Shown here piece after piece: positions 1 to 12,570 of a DNA stretch of 64,000 nucleotides. The notes under the pieces are model-generated. The model was not told where the DNA came from. It was given only the letters and a program-made list of their open reading frames with translations, and did not search any database. The DNA is from Polytrichum commune. Lineage: Eukaryota > Streptophyta > Polytrichopsida > Polytrichales > Polytrichaceae. Each line of letters opens with the position of its first letter. The stretch's first letter is position 1. The translations under genes and the position numbers were made by a program. The stretch covers positions 19,552,527 through 19,616,526 of the forward strand of contig OX485808.1 in NCBI GenBank assembly GCA_950295325.1, in the 5' to 3' direction.

Positions 1-30
1 AAACATATAAACTTTAGCTGTACAGGATAC

Positions 31-3000
31 CTTATTCAAAACCCGAACTTTGCCACACGCAAGAGACTGCAGAGTCCGGCGGAGTTCTTTATCCTCGATT
101 GCGGAAGCATCCTTGATCTCCTGGAATGTTAGGGACTCAGCATCGTTGAAGAGCATCAGCACCACAGTCTGTACAAACAATAACACATGACATCAGGTTC
201 CATAGCAAGAAGAAGTCACATTGCAATTTAGATTGAGGTTCCCATTCGAGACAGGTGGAGAGTCCAACACCATTGAGCACAAAAAGAGCCTAGAATACAG
301 GGAGGAAGGGGAGGGGGGGTAACAGAACATGGGTGATCATGATTTGTCAGAAATACAGAACTAAAAAGTAATAGATCTGTTAAAGGAAATTATTTAATAT
401 TTAAATATTTAAATATTTTAGAAAACAAAAACAAAAACAAAAAACAAGTGAACTAGCCTGCACCTGGAAAAGAGAAACAGAAAGCTCCTTCCTTCCTTTT
501 GGGAAATTGGACTTCAGAACACAGTAACCTAAGGAATTTTGCCACATGAGACGCCGCCCACTATGCTTACTCAAATAAAACTCTTTGAATATATCCTGCA
601 CGAAGGAAAACAGAGCAAAGATGTCAGTTTTAAAAACCTCTACCCCATTTACAAAACAGCAGGGGCTGAGACCACACACCACTTTGTCAACCGCTGGAAC
701 ATACCACACAGCAATGAATACTATGCTTCTTTTTGTATTAGATCTTCAATGTTGACAAATTAAACCATTTTAAAAAGTGATGAATGCAGCAGATTCTAAC
801 CTGATACACATTGAGCTCATGTGGTAGCCTAACCTCCATTGGTGGATAAGTAGGCCAATATCTGCATAACTCACAGATTGAAAAGTGAACAACTTGAGAC
901 TAAAATCAAGGAAACTTTAAAATACAAAGAAAGTATCTGTAGAACTTTTCATCCATCAGAAGATTACCCAGTGGTAAGGACATGGACATTCATCTCAATC
1001 CCCGAGGGTAGCTTGAGTCGAGCTTGGGCACTCTGCCTAAATGAATCATTGATCTCCCTTGAAAGCTCAATGTCCTGCATAATGCACAAAATAGGGTCAA
1101 ACAGAGAAAAGTTGCACAATTTCAACCTCATCAAATCTGATTTAGTATTGGGTAGTACTCCAAATGCCTCCATGATGAACCAGAGCATCCACTCAAAAAA
1201 CCAGACAGTAGAGATTGGCATTGAAAACAATAACACAAAGGATAAAGTGCGAGTCAAAACACTCAAAATGATAAATCCTTGGCTATTCTGGACCCTTGTC
1301 AACTTAAACTTCTCCTCTTCACTAATTTACATGACAAATTGACAACTGATGACATAAAGAAAGAAAAAAATGCAAACTTAGAAACAGTGTACTTTAATGT
1401 AGCCGAGGGAAGTTACGCACCTTAAACATTCCCTCCAACTTATTTGTAAACTGGCTGCCACACTCTGTTTTGAGCTGCCATAAGCACATTTTCATAACAA
1501 GAACATATGAGTGCATAGCAAACGAGGTATTTAACTATGTAACTTTTGTAACAGTCCCACTCCATGAGAAGAACAGAGCTCCCCTCTCTTTTCTTGAGCT
1601 CCAAATTCTATTTAGATTTTCGTGCTCATGGTATCCATAAAGACATGGCAGTTGCACAAGGAGAAGAACCTTGGATATCATAGACTTCTCTGCATCAATA
1701 GAGGCACTCTTTCCAAGAAGCAACCGCTTAGCCAGATCCTTTTTGTAGAAAGCTTCAAACACATCTTTTCCCTGCACCATCATCCACATCAGCATCTAAG
1801 ATCATCTTGGGATCTAGAACACAAGATGGCCTCAACTTGAAGAATGTCCAAGTCTGGACAGAACTAAAATGTGATGAAAATTTTGCCTCACTCAAAGGGA
1901 AAACTTAACCTGCTATGATGAAGACATGACCAGAACATGTACAACAACTGTCCACCATGAGGCTTGACTAATTACCTGAATGAACCTAAAGAGCACTAAG
2001 ACTTTGTCAAGGATGCCCTCTAACTCCTCCTCTGACGTTCCCTTGTTGCCAGCCCGAAGCTTGCCATCAATGAACTTGGCAATCAATTCAGCAGGCCGAT
2101 TCTGGACCCATAACAACACAGGCATTCAACACATTGTACTTGAATCAACATCAAGGGCTAGGATAGTATGGATTGAAAGCAAGATTCATGAAATTACTAA
2201 AGTTTAGAAGAGTAAGAATCTAGTACAGTTTGAAGTAAATTCAAACAACTTTGACCAAGACAAGTCTGCAATATATGAAATAACTTAAATAAAGCAAAAC
2301 AATCTACTAGCCTGCGCAAAGACAATCAATATAAACTTTGAAACCACATAAATCACTTGCACCAATTCAGGGAACTAACACACAGAAAAATCAAATAAAA
2401 TAGAACTTCTCTACTACAGCATGCTTAGAAATAAAATACCTGGCGCAAATTGATGAGGTGCTCAAAAGCATCCTTGAGAGTATTGGCAAAGAGTTCATTT
2501 TTAGAGAAGCTTTCTTCCCATATGGCATCAAGGCGAGCCTTCAAATCTAAAAGCCATGGCACCATGTCCTTATCTTTCTCTTCATCCATCACAGTATTAT
2601 GTCCAGTTGCTTTAATGTAAGCACTCAATGCCTGTCGCAGAAGCTCCAATGCAGACACCCTTGCAAAGAGAACGTACATACGTTGGAGATCCGCCACACG
2701 ATTCCCATCCATCAGCATGCCGAATCCCTGAATTTGGGCAATACTCAATCAGTAACATGTCCACATTACAACAAATACCACAAAGAAAGTAATATTCGAA
2801 ACCATCCAGAAGCTGTGCTATCCAGGACAAGGATATCACTTATTCCAGTTCTCATCTACTCCTATTTCAAATCACCCCCACCACAAATATGCCACTCCTC
2901 AAGCCTATTTACATCCCTGGAACTGTCAATTGTGTATTTAATTCACCTTGTCCAATATTGCAGATGTATGGCGATCAAGAAGCTGTTTCTCAGCAGTAGC

Positions 3001-6000
3001 TACAAGCATTTTCCTTGTACTTCCATCAAGGTATAGCAAGCATCTTTCATTCTCCTCGAGCAACCTTGTCTACATCCAGCACAATCATAACAAAATTGAT
3101 GAACACTGGTAGACTATAGTAGTGCACAATATCTGCAATATGTAAACCAACTTCAATTACTGTTGACATGAAGATCTCTAATTGGTGACCATTTCTTCCA
3201 AATTTGTACACAAAACTCGTTAAAAACCCACAATTGGCACAAATCCAAACCATTATTTGAGAACCAAGGCCTCTCAAGAGAAGAAGTCTAGGTAAAACCC
3301 CTTTAGCATGTCATGTTAGAACCAGCCACACTGACAAATATTGAAGATAGTCATCTAGTAAATTGAGTTTGGAAAATAAATAAAAACTGTCTAAGATTCT
3401 AAAGAGATAGCAACAGGTGAAAGTGAGAAACAAATCTCCTCCATTAGAACATAATCAGTCGCAGACAACATTAATGAAATCCAATATTCAATTTGATTAT
3501 CAAAGAAAGTCTACCAATTCTGGAGTCAACAGTGACTATTCTAAGAATTTGGATTCAGATTTCTTGACCAAAAGCAAAGTGGAAATGAAGACTTCTTGGG
3601 AAATTAACCTATAAACATGGTATCTTAAGGTTCATTGAGAGGTCAGTCAACATTACAGAACTGCTGCTCAGAACTCACCTCGACATGTTTCAAGTAATCA
3701 GGAACATCAGTTTGCTGCATGAAACGTGTCCCTTCTGCTGCATAGAAGTCTGCAGTGCATTCCAAAAATTGCCTTTCAAAGCTCTCAGCGTAAATACCCA
3801 GTGCACCAAACATGCGTAGGAGATGTTTCAAAAGGGTACGATCCACAGTTTCCCCCATCCTGCTCACAAGAACAGTCAAGCAAACCTATGAAAATCAATA
3901 GATGGCACATAAAATAATCATTAGATCACTGAAACATCAATAATCTAACATCACCTAGTCTACAAGCAAGAGTATAAGCATCTCAGCTGATTCTCCACTT
4001 GAGAAATTGATCAAATACAACGAACATGGATGCACTCTCACATAGTGAAGACTCATCAAAACGATCTACTGGAGTCTATTCTAATTGATGTGCGCTAAAG
4101 TGTGTTTTGTACTAAAATCTACCATTCCACTGTATTACCACATAATACAATGCAACGTCAGATCCTGTTTTCACACTGATGTGAAACCATTGGTTGATAA
4201 ACTAACAGGCATAACTAACACAAATACTCCAATAAATGTATATCTGAAATACAAAAGGGACACTGAAGCACAAACATTTCTATCTTTATCTTCTTGTACT
4301 TTAAATTGAAGAGCAAATCTATACGTTCTCACCTCTCTTTCTCAATAAGCCTCAAAAGACCTGAGACAGTCTTCGATTCAACTTCTGGGCATGCTGAAAG
4401 GTGGCAGCGAAATAGCTGCAAACCCATATCCCACAGGGACCGGACACCTGAATTCTGAATGACATAAGTCCGATCCAAATACAGTGCAATGCTGCGAATG
4501 ACAAGCATCTGATCACAATGATCTTGCCAGCAACTTGCCACATGAGAAAGAAATACGACAGCATCAGGACTCCTTCCTACAAGAGCTCGCAGCTTTGATG
4601 CAATGTGGGTCTCACACTCCTGCTGAAGTCGTCTATACAAGTTTCCTGCCATTTTGTGCACACAAAGATCCTCCACTGCCTGTAACACAACTTTACTGGT
4701 ATCAGATTTATAATTTTCAAGAAATGACTTTGAAAGCTGTACAGCTTTCAATGTACAAATTCTTTAGAGCATGTTCTGAAACTCTAACAATCCACCTTGT
4801 ACTATCATAAAATAGGTGGGCATTCTTGTATACTCTCATATATATGCAACAATTCATATAGCAAGTTAGCCACAATGTTTATAGTACAGGCTTCTACTGC
4901 ATATATCATGAAGAGAACCATACCCGATAAAGCTCCTCTAAACTGCAACTCACTGGCTGCTTCAAGTGGATTGCAGTGACAGCTTCCTTGATCTTGGACC
5001 ATGTTACCTCCTCAAAGTTGTTAGGTAGTTTAGGTTTATCTGCAAGGCATCTCTCATCTCTGAGTTTGAGATCAATACTAGAACATATCAAAAGCCATGT
5101 TGACAACACCATTCAGTCCAAAAAGGACTTCACTTCTTTACAACATAAATATCATGATTAAATAACTTAAGGAAAGGACAGAGAATTCTATAGACGCAGC
5201 CATCCAGAAAAAGGAACGAAGGATAATGACACAATCACTATCGTACAGTAATTTGAAGTGCTCTCTTCAAGATTGGTTCTCAGAGTGCACCTCCATAACA
5301 TCTGGGATCAAGTGTAGTTGCGGCTAAAGAATAGTCATGGCTTAAACCTAGAAATTTAGAAGTGCACAATGCTCCTTCAAACACAGCCTGATGCTCAAGT
5401 TTCAACCCTCACACTATATTATATGATTTGGCCATCCTCCTATATCGGACCAACGGTATTTTACTGAATATGCACGTGTAGGCTGATGTGGAATTGCATG
5501 TACCCGAACTAACACATCAGCCCAATTAAACTTGTGAACACAGTGGAAGAAAGGCCCGTCCCTTTTGATGATTAACCACATAATAATATCTTTGCTTATT
5601 CAAATGTTGCTATATGATGACAAAATTTTGACCTGATATGGCCACTTCCTCAACTCGTGACCACGTGCTCCTGTAATCAGAAAACCACTTCACTAGAAGC
5701 CGTCTAGGCAGTGATACTGCATGAGACCAATACCTACTCAGAATCTATACCCACCACATAATTGCACCACTGTCACCTTTCTCGTCATGTCTATCAACCA
5801 TCCCAGACCGTTCACAAGTATAAACCCCAAGAAAATCAGCTCCAATTTCAAGCCTACTTTGTTTTATACATGGCAATTCCGCAAGGGGAAATCAGTTGCA
5901 CCTTTGAATGGCTTGATAACCAGCTTCTTGGCGGGTTGGGGTGGAGTTGCCTTCTTCCTGGAAAGATTGGCTGTAGTGCCAATCCCTGGACTGCTGCTGA

Positions 6001-6268
6001 GAGACATCGCAGATGTAGGACCAGCTGGGTAAGATCCACCAGATGTCAAATGCTCATCTAACACATCCATCATCATGTCCGGAGATGATGTGTCATCACC
6101 ACCAGCAGTAGCCATGACCATCATCCCATGCTTCTCAAATTGATCCACTGGCAATCCAGACTGCTGCTGTTGCTGCTGCTGCTTAGGTTTTTTGGAAGCT
6201 GATATCATACTCGGAGAAATTCCACCACTGCCACTGCCACCGCTGCTTAACCTCTTTTTCTGCGACAT
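31..6268 (-). CDS. CUL4: CUL4-type cullin, 3' end beyond the left edge
   Basis: This is the scaffold of CRL4 ubiquitin ligases: the N-terminal cullin repeats bind the DDB1 adaptor and the C-terminal part binds RBX1. Thirteen exons join in frame with GT-AG introns: 6268-5902, 5039-4924, 4679-4333, 3859-3679, 3069-2947, 2727-2440, 2101-1976, 1771-1670, 1474-1421, 1074-968, 861-801, 595-464 and 168-31. They give 714 codons. Family landmarks include NLSRKKAT near the N-terminus, [63 protein letters not shown] and [12 protein letters not shown]. The roughly 80-residue neddylation (winged-helix) end is missing because the gene leaves the window. The start is the ATG at 6268, just after TTTG. The first 100 residues are low in complexity, with a 7-Gln run (residues 30-36) after a basic KKPK and several Met clusters. 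No frame breaks were seen. CUL4 rather than CUL1 or CUL3 follows from the RKKAT-PQP-KK segment and overall similarity. Confidence 0.95.
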
Positions 6269-6900
6269 CAAACTAAAAGAAAACCCCTACCCTACCTCTC
6301 CGCACTTTCTCTCGCATCTCTTGCCTCAAATCAACCTCTCCTTCTCCTTCACATACGATGATCCCAGACACGTACAAATTTTTCAAAATCCCTGCTTGCT
6401 TTCCCAATCCCCTAACCCTCCCCCCTCCTGTGCAATTCACCCAAATGTGATTTAATTTCGGTATCTCATCGACACGCATGTGCCGTTCGCTTACTTTGTG
6501 ATCTTCTTCACTCTCTCAACCCCCCACACGTTCCCGGAAGGTTCCAAAACCCTCGGAATCAAAGCAGGAATTGCAAACCCTAACCAACCTTTTGAATGAT
6601 CTATTGCGGACGCGTCCGGGCGCCAGACAGGTCGCCGAGAAGCTGTGCGAGTAAGAAATTGAGTGGAGAGGGAGATTGAGATGCGAGGGGATGTGATGCG
6701 ATGAGTGGCGATGGCGGTAGAGATCGGGACGACGATGGTTTCACCCCCGATTGAAGGGGGCGGATGAGGAATGCCGCCCGAGGCAAGGAAATGGGAAATG
6801 GCAGCATTTGCCTCTCGTGGCCTAACGCCCATACCCTGACGTGTACCCAGAGACCCGGGTGTCTACCAGACTCGTGCAAACACACTACCGATGGCGATAC
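6269..6900 (-). promoter_or_regulatory. Upstream region of the CUL4-type gene
   Basis: This GC-rich sequence upstream of the cullin start should hold its promoter and 5' UTR. A telo-box-like AAACCCTAACC lies at 6574-6584, a motif common in promoters of plant growth genes. Pyrimidine-rich stretches lie at 6285-6345 and 6400-6435. Open frames here do not look like protein. The transcription start cannot be placed from sequence alone. Confidence 0.45.
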
Positions 6901-7149
6901 CCGGAAGTTGACCGGGTAGAAGCCCCCTTGGTACCCAGGTATCAGGCCAAGTGATTGGGATTCATGGCAACCATGTTAGGGCTCTGATGAAACCTACCTT
7001 CTAGGGTATGGTATGTGGGTGTTCTTGGGTTCATTGTTCATGTTCTCCTAGATTATTAAACTTACACAATAAAACTTGTGTTGCATTCGTAAATCCATGA
7101 TGAAACATCTACAATAACCGGATTGAAAACATGTCCTCTCCTTATTCGA

Positions 7150-7340
7150 TTATGGTTGTTTGTCGTTTTCTTAACTAGATACAATGGTGTTCATTGTTGA
7201 GTGTAGAGTAGTTAATCATATTTGAAGATGTACTACAATCTCTTTAAAACATGTGTTTTTATGGTGTTTGCTCTATGATCCTCACCGAACCATGTATCAA
7301 TCAAATATAGGGGTCCGACTAAGAGAAGTAACCAAATAAC
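7150..7340. repeat. Dispersed repeat with TGTTCA(C/T)TATTGA-like core, unoccupied copy
   Basis: The stretch from GTGTTCATTGTTGAGTGTAG to the ATAGGGGTCC and AGTAACC words recurs at 12380-12570, 14280-14407 plus 14980-15030, 26480-26690 and 52620-52830. The copies are diverged and none keeps a long frame. This copy is uninterrupted at GATCCTCACC (7277-7286), where the 14 kb copy carries an inserted element. The family is not identified. Confidence 0.6.
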
Positions 7341-8270
7341 GCATGCATGCTTTATAAGTTATGGTGTTGGTAGACTCGTCGGCAAAAAGGGAATTGTCAC
7401 ATACATAAAAAATGGGGTTGATTCCCTTTTGTTAATTTATGTCCCTTGTACAAGTGAACGGGGCTTTAATGGCGCCATTAATTGCACCGTGTTGATTATA
7501 TGTGGCATAATGCATTGTCGGCATTGTGTAATCAACCCATTTATTTACATTGGGCAAGCCCTCTAGAATTGGGCATTCTCAGAATTTTAGGCCTACACCT
7601 TAGGCTACCACCCTCAAAAGTAGGCCCTACCCTATACAAGCGTACCTTTCATTCAACCAACATAATGTCCCAAACTATTATACAAATCAATGTAAATTTG
7701 TTTAGGTTTATTAGTCTACTCTAAGGTATTTTGAGATGCAATCAGCTAAAAACTTATAGGGGTCAAGACTTTATGTTGGATGATAAGAGGTACATTTGCA
7801 TGCAATAATTTTCTCTTGCCAACTTAGCATGAATTTACATTAGGTTCGGTTCAAAGAGATTTTGGACTCAAGATTGGACTCAAGCTTGAAGGTTGGCTTC
7901 TCAAACTGGGAGGAGTGTTTATTTGAGTGGGGAATGTTGAGATTTGGCGGGCTAGTGAGGCCACATGTGTCGCATTCCTCTTTTAGCACAAAAAATATAA
8001 TACATTCAAGAATGCACTTACAACACTAGATTGTAAACTTTCAAACTTTATACATTACAAAACCTTTACAACTTGAACACAATATTACAATAGCCTATGA
8101 GCTTGAACCACCCGACCATAGGAGAGAGACACAAAGATCCTCTCTTTCTCCTCCCCCGAGATCCCTTGTATGCCAGAGGCGCTATTTTTTATTTATATTT
8201 CTTATGTAGAAATTTTTAATAGTTATATCTTAGGTTCTAATACGAATCTTCTATCTTCTGGTTCAATCGC
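7340..8270. other. Intergenic, no gene seen
   Basis: There is no credible coding sequence here. A perfect 16-bp palindrome, TTAATGGCGCCATTAA, lies at 7467-7482. The 7850-7925 segment (GACTCAAGCTTGAAGGTTGG) is an inverted relative of repeats near 61130 and 61510. Confidence 0.5.
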
Positions 8271-8274
8271 GACG

Positions 8275-8700
8275 AACTAGTTGGAATTGCCTAATCCAAT
8301 TGATGCATTCATTTATTCTTCTAGTTGGAGTTATCTTAATTTGAACTTCATCATTCATTCATTCGTCTAGTTGGAATTGTCTAAACTCCAACTTGAACAT
8401 TCATTCATTCTTCTAGTTGGAATTGACTAAATTCCAAATTGATTCATTCATCCATTCTCTAGTTGGAATAGTCTAATTCCAACTATATTCATTCATTCCA
8501 ATGAATAACGTCCATCCCCTAAAAGTTGTCTAGCTCCAAGTTATATCTTCTAGTCAGAGTTGTCTAACTCCAACACAAAGATATTTTATTGGGAGGTGTC
8601 CAACTCCTAATCAAAGATGTCTAACTCCAACGCAAAGATCTTTCATCATGAATTGTCTAACTTGTGTGCACATTTCTGTCAAGGGTCGTCTAGCCCTTGT
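8275..8700. repeat. Degenerate tandem array of short inverted repeats
   Basis: Seven to ten units of roughly 50-65 bp each contain a small palindrome of the form TTGGAATTGTCTAATTCCAA, separated by ATTCATTCATT-like spacers. The left units use GGAATT and AATTCC, while the right units use GGAGTTGTCTAACTCC. Each unit therefore keeps its own self-complementary arms although the arm sequence drifts. Confidence 0.7.
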
Positions 8701-9366
8701 GGACCATTTTTCCTTGAGTGGTATGACCCAATTCTTCCTTTAAAGTTGTTTAACTCCAAACATCATATACTCACAAGCCAAGTACAACAATGTATAGTTA
8801 GTCTTTATTTCTTGCATAATCAAACATTAAGTCTCTTACTCCATGCTCATCACAACCCTACTTCAAAATTTTAAACCTTGGATGCAAGCCCTAGTTTATT
8901 CTTCTTGGGTTCATAATCTTGCTCTCAATCAATAGGAGCGCTTGCATTGAGGCTTAAATAAAATGATGTTTCTTTTTAATAGCAAAATTTTGGACCTAAT
9001 AAGTTTAAGGTCCAAGGTATGGAATAGATGTAGTGGGGCAAATATGGCAACAACTTCCTACACAAGAAATTGCTCCACCCAATTTTAGATTCTAATGTTT
9101 GAGCTTCGGGGGAGTTTTGAACCCCGAGTTTCTTGAACATGGACCATAATGTAAACTTGTCTTTAGCTTTACAACCTTGATACACAACTTCAAAAGACCT
9201 TCTCTAAATTGTGTCAACTAACATCTTCTTTATTAGTAAATTGATCGTACTTTAAGCAATACAATATATTGCGTTGGGGATCAAATCATAACATCATCAT
9301 ATGTGTAGTTCTCCCATAGGCATGCTTCATAAACCCATAGCATGTTCACATATGAACTTGCAACTA

Positions 9367-9516
9367 GATAGATAGATAGATAGATAAAAACTCCAATCCT
9401 TTTATAGGACCGGCGTGAATAGAGTGTCTGTTCGTCTTGGCAAAGAACTATTGCCCTCTGGGCAATAGGACGTTGTTACAAGACTACTCCCCCCTTTCGG
9501 GAATAGACACTTTAGT
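9367..9516 (-). mobile_element. Minimal copy of RLE-type LINE: structured 3' tail only
   Basis: This 150-bp insertion is flanked by a perfect 12-bp duplication, AACTTGCAACTA (9355-9366 and 9517-9528). Read on the minus strand it starts with ACTAAAGTGTC and ends in a GTTTTTATC(TATC)n tail. It matches the 3' ends of the larger copies at 19989-20812 and 55017-55959. It encodes no protein. It can fold: a closing stem 9423-9429 with 9505-9511, a CCC-GAAA-GGG hairpin (9492-9501), a perfect 8-bp stem (9449-9456 with 9460-9467), and a 3' hairpin (9393-9412). It is either an extreme 5' truncation or a SINE-like partner that uses the same tail. Confidence 0.85.
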
Positions 9517-9528
9517 AACTTGCAACTA

Positions 9529-10453
9529 CAATAAAAGGTGAAGCATAAACCTTGAGGCTAGAATCATCCCTCCCTCTCCTCATCGGCAATACCTATTATA
9601 TATATATACATGTAGGAATCATAAGCCTTGTAAATATGTGGTGCCCAAGTAAATTGAAGATGAAAAATCTTGTGAATTCTTTATAGCTCGATTTCTTATT
9701 TCTAGTTTATTTGACCTAGATCCCTAATCACTTTAATGAGATTAAGTGAAGACGAATCAACATAAACTGATAGAGCATAGGATTTTTGCACCACATTCTA
9801 ATATCATTGCCACAAACCCTTAGCCCTAGAAGACTCAAGAAACTTATATAAATTGAAGGTGAAATCAAGAGATGTGGCCAAACAAGAGGGATAACAAAGA
9901 AGGTCAAAATTTTCATATCACACATATTCCCGCCCATGTAGCAGTCAATGATGGATTTTCTATGAACTACTACATTATTCTTTGACCTTGAAAGAAAATG
10001 GTTATCTCGAGAGATAAGGCACTAGGAAAAAAAACTAAAATATTAGACAAAGTAACAATATTGTTAGGAAGGATATCAATGATCCAATAGAAATGATGTC
10101 TACACATGGAGAGGAATATTGATATGGCCACATAAAGATCCATCTCAAGCAAGTGCAAGAGGATGGTGCCTGATCAAACTCAACAATGATACAAATGACT
10201 TGAAAATGAAGATATAGACAAATCCTTATCCCATGACTTTTGGAAAAACCATCCTATAACATACAAACATAAAATATGCCTAACTAAATTCCGAACCAGG
10301 TAATTTATGGGCCACACTAGCACACACATGCTCTCCGTGCAACTCAATGCACACATGTACTCCTCAAATGCAAACAACGTCGTATCCATGTGTAAATAAC
10401 CAAAAGACACAACAAATGGATGTGGGAATTATGTATGCTTATTTTATTAAACA
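9529..10453. other. Intergenic, AT-rich, no gene seen
   Basis: Only short frames with no recognisable domain occur here. A (TA)n stretch lies near 9596-9610. Confidence 0.5.
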
Positions 10454-10828
10454 AAATAACCATACACTACACACTCGTGAATGTAGGAACACATAGTGGA
10501 CAATCTCCAGAGAACACAATACCAACATGGCTACTTCCATACATTTGTAGCACTCAAAGATGCCATTGTAATGCCAAGTTCAAACCCAAGTTACTTTGTG
10601 TCATATGTCACCCACTAGAAAACCCTACACCGTAACTCACCATGCAACTTAAACTTTGCATATTGCAATGATAGATTGACCATGGAAGCCCTCAAGAGGA
10701 AAACCACAAATAACATGTTCCATAAGAAAAAGAATATTGACACCCAACACGTGTGCCATAAATCCTTCTTTCCAAAATAACATGTTTGTTATTGACCCGA
10801 GTATATTTCGGCTCGCACAAGCGTATAC
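10454..10828 (+). pseudogene. Decayed RLE-LINE C-terminal fragment
   Basis: The frame 10493-10635 reads ENTIPTWLLPY, CSTQRCHCNAKF and LLCVICHPLENP. It matches the endonuclease region of the LINE copies at 20.5 kb and 55.5 kb, with PDIL changed to PKLL. Similarity continues past the stop in other frames (CNDR near 10665). A possible 10-bp duplication TTATTAAACA flanks it (10444-10453 and 10829-10838), but it is AT-rich and could be chance. The structured 3' tail of the other copies is absent, so the right boundary may be a deletion. Confidence 0.55.
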
Positions 10829-10838
10829 TTATTAAACA

Positions 10839-12370
10839 TGGAGGATTTTTAGTTAAGTAAGGAATGTGAATCTATTACGGTTACTTCCATGAGGTTTGGC
10901 CTCTTCCAATGTGGCATCAATTTGCAATAAAGTCATGGGAAAAAAATCCGATTGTTGACAAACTTTGTACGTGTCTATTGTGATAAGAATGAAACCAAGG
11001 CGAGTAAACCTCAATTGAAGATGAATTTTCAAAGAGGACGCATGCGATCTTATAGAATGGTTATATAGACATGCCTAAAGTGGCTAGTGTTGAAGGGGTC
11101 TTGAAGGGGTATTCACAATTGACTTTGTAAGCTTTCCCAAGCAATGTGGTATTAATCCTCACAAGAATAGTGAATTTGTGTTGTTTGGACATGAATATTG
11201 TACCTTGTTGCACCCATAAGCAAGTGTTTGAGTAAGACCGGAATATGGTCAACCCTTAAACATCCCAGAGGCTCATAGTGGACCTCCCCATGCACAAAAA
11301 TGTGTGTATGAACTACATATTCACATATAGTAAATGATGATAAAGATGACCCTATCTAACTTAACTCATTCATCGAGTAAACTTATGAAATCACATGAAT
11401 ATTTTCACATTATATACATCGTATTACGATCATCAATGTCACATAGGGATAATGTACAAAATAGAGCTCCAAGACCCCACTTTTTTAAAGAAAATCCTTT
11501 CAAGAGTCGGCGAGGCTCGTAAGGAATTGTGTGTGTATGTTTGTACATTGAGCCGCATGTCTCCCATATTATACTACACTACATCGTTCAAAGAGAAAGC
11601 ATTAATATTCTTGGGGGCAATACCATATACCCTGACCTCTTTGCACCCGTGCATGAGCGGGTATCTCCAACACGGGTAATGCCATGTGTAGTGTAGCTTC
11701 AGCCTGCTAAAGAGAAATAGAGACCATTCCACTGTGAGGTCTTTGTTCCAGGTACAATGAAATCTGGCCATTGATTCCGAGGTTTTGAATTGTTCAAAAA
11801 AAAAAACCGGATGTGCCACTTTCGCAAATAATTTGAATTTCAAACCGAGGAACTTGCCAAGCAACAACTCACGTCGGATCGCCTTCAATTCTCGAACATG
11901 TTGAGATTTGCATCGTGCCATGGGAGTTGGAAATGTGTCATTGGATTCCATAGCTTTTAAAAGAAAACCATACATGTACCCACGAAGAGGGTTCTCAATT
12001 CGGACACAAAATAATCATTTTCTCCTCAAAAAATTCACTATGTGTCATGTTCAGATTTGCCAAGACTCGCTTGTATCCCATGTGGAAGTTGTATTATGGC
12101 ATAGAAGTTGAAATAGAGAGACATTTATGGTATATCCATGTCGTTGGTGGCATTGAGAAACACGATTTGTCATGTATTAGCGTAGGAGGGTTTAAATGGT
12201 TTTTTTTTTTTTTTTCTTAAACTACTGTCACTTCTCTTAGGATATGAAACACACGACTTGATTAGTACCAGATGGGTAGCAAAGCCGGATTGGCACGAAA
12301 TGTAGCCATTGTTCTTGTAATTTATGGAGCTCGTACAAGTATCTTATTCGTTATCAAAGTTAAGATGCAT
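10839..12370. other. Intergenic with unassigned coding-like stretches
   Basis: A 133-codon minus-strand frame (11574-11975) is the longest. It has no motif I recognise and its neighbours show no matching fragments. It may be decayed transposon sequence. Homopolymer runs occur at 11800 and 12200. Confidence 0.4.
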
Positions 12371-12570
12371 GTGCCCTTTAAATGGTCATGTAGGTACCCC
12401 TGATTGTGTTGACTATGGAGCCTAAAGTGGTTATCGTATTTTCAACGCACAATCCACTTTCTTTCAAATATGTGGGTTCTTGGAATCCATTTTTGGGGTT
12501 GCATCAAACTATATACCACTCAAATATAGGTATCTACTAAGAAAAATAACCGAATAAGGGTTGCCTACCA

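Noticed and set aside
5721-6061. Plus-strand frames opposite the first cullin exon
   Set aside because: They are shadows of the cullin coding sequence and its first intron.
7467-7482. Perfect 16-bp palindrome TTAATGGCGCCATTAA as an operator
   Set aside because: An isolated palindrome with no gene nearby; chance or a remnant of an element is enough to explain it.
8275-8700. CRISPR-like array of repeats with inner palindromes
   Set aside because: The units drift in sequence and length, spacers are not unique inserts, there are no cas genes, and the window is a plant genome.
9361-9387. (GATA)n as a simple microsatellite
   Set aside because: It is the tail of the LINE-derived insertion, as the matching end at 55017 and the 12-bp TSD show.
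11574-11975. 133-codon minus-strand frame
   Set aside because: No family was recognised and neighbouring frames give no continuation, so I did not call a gene.
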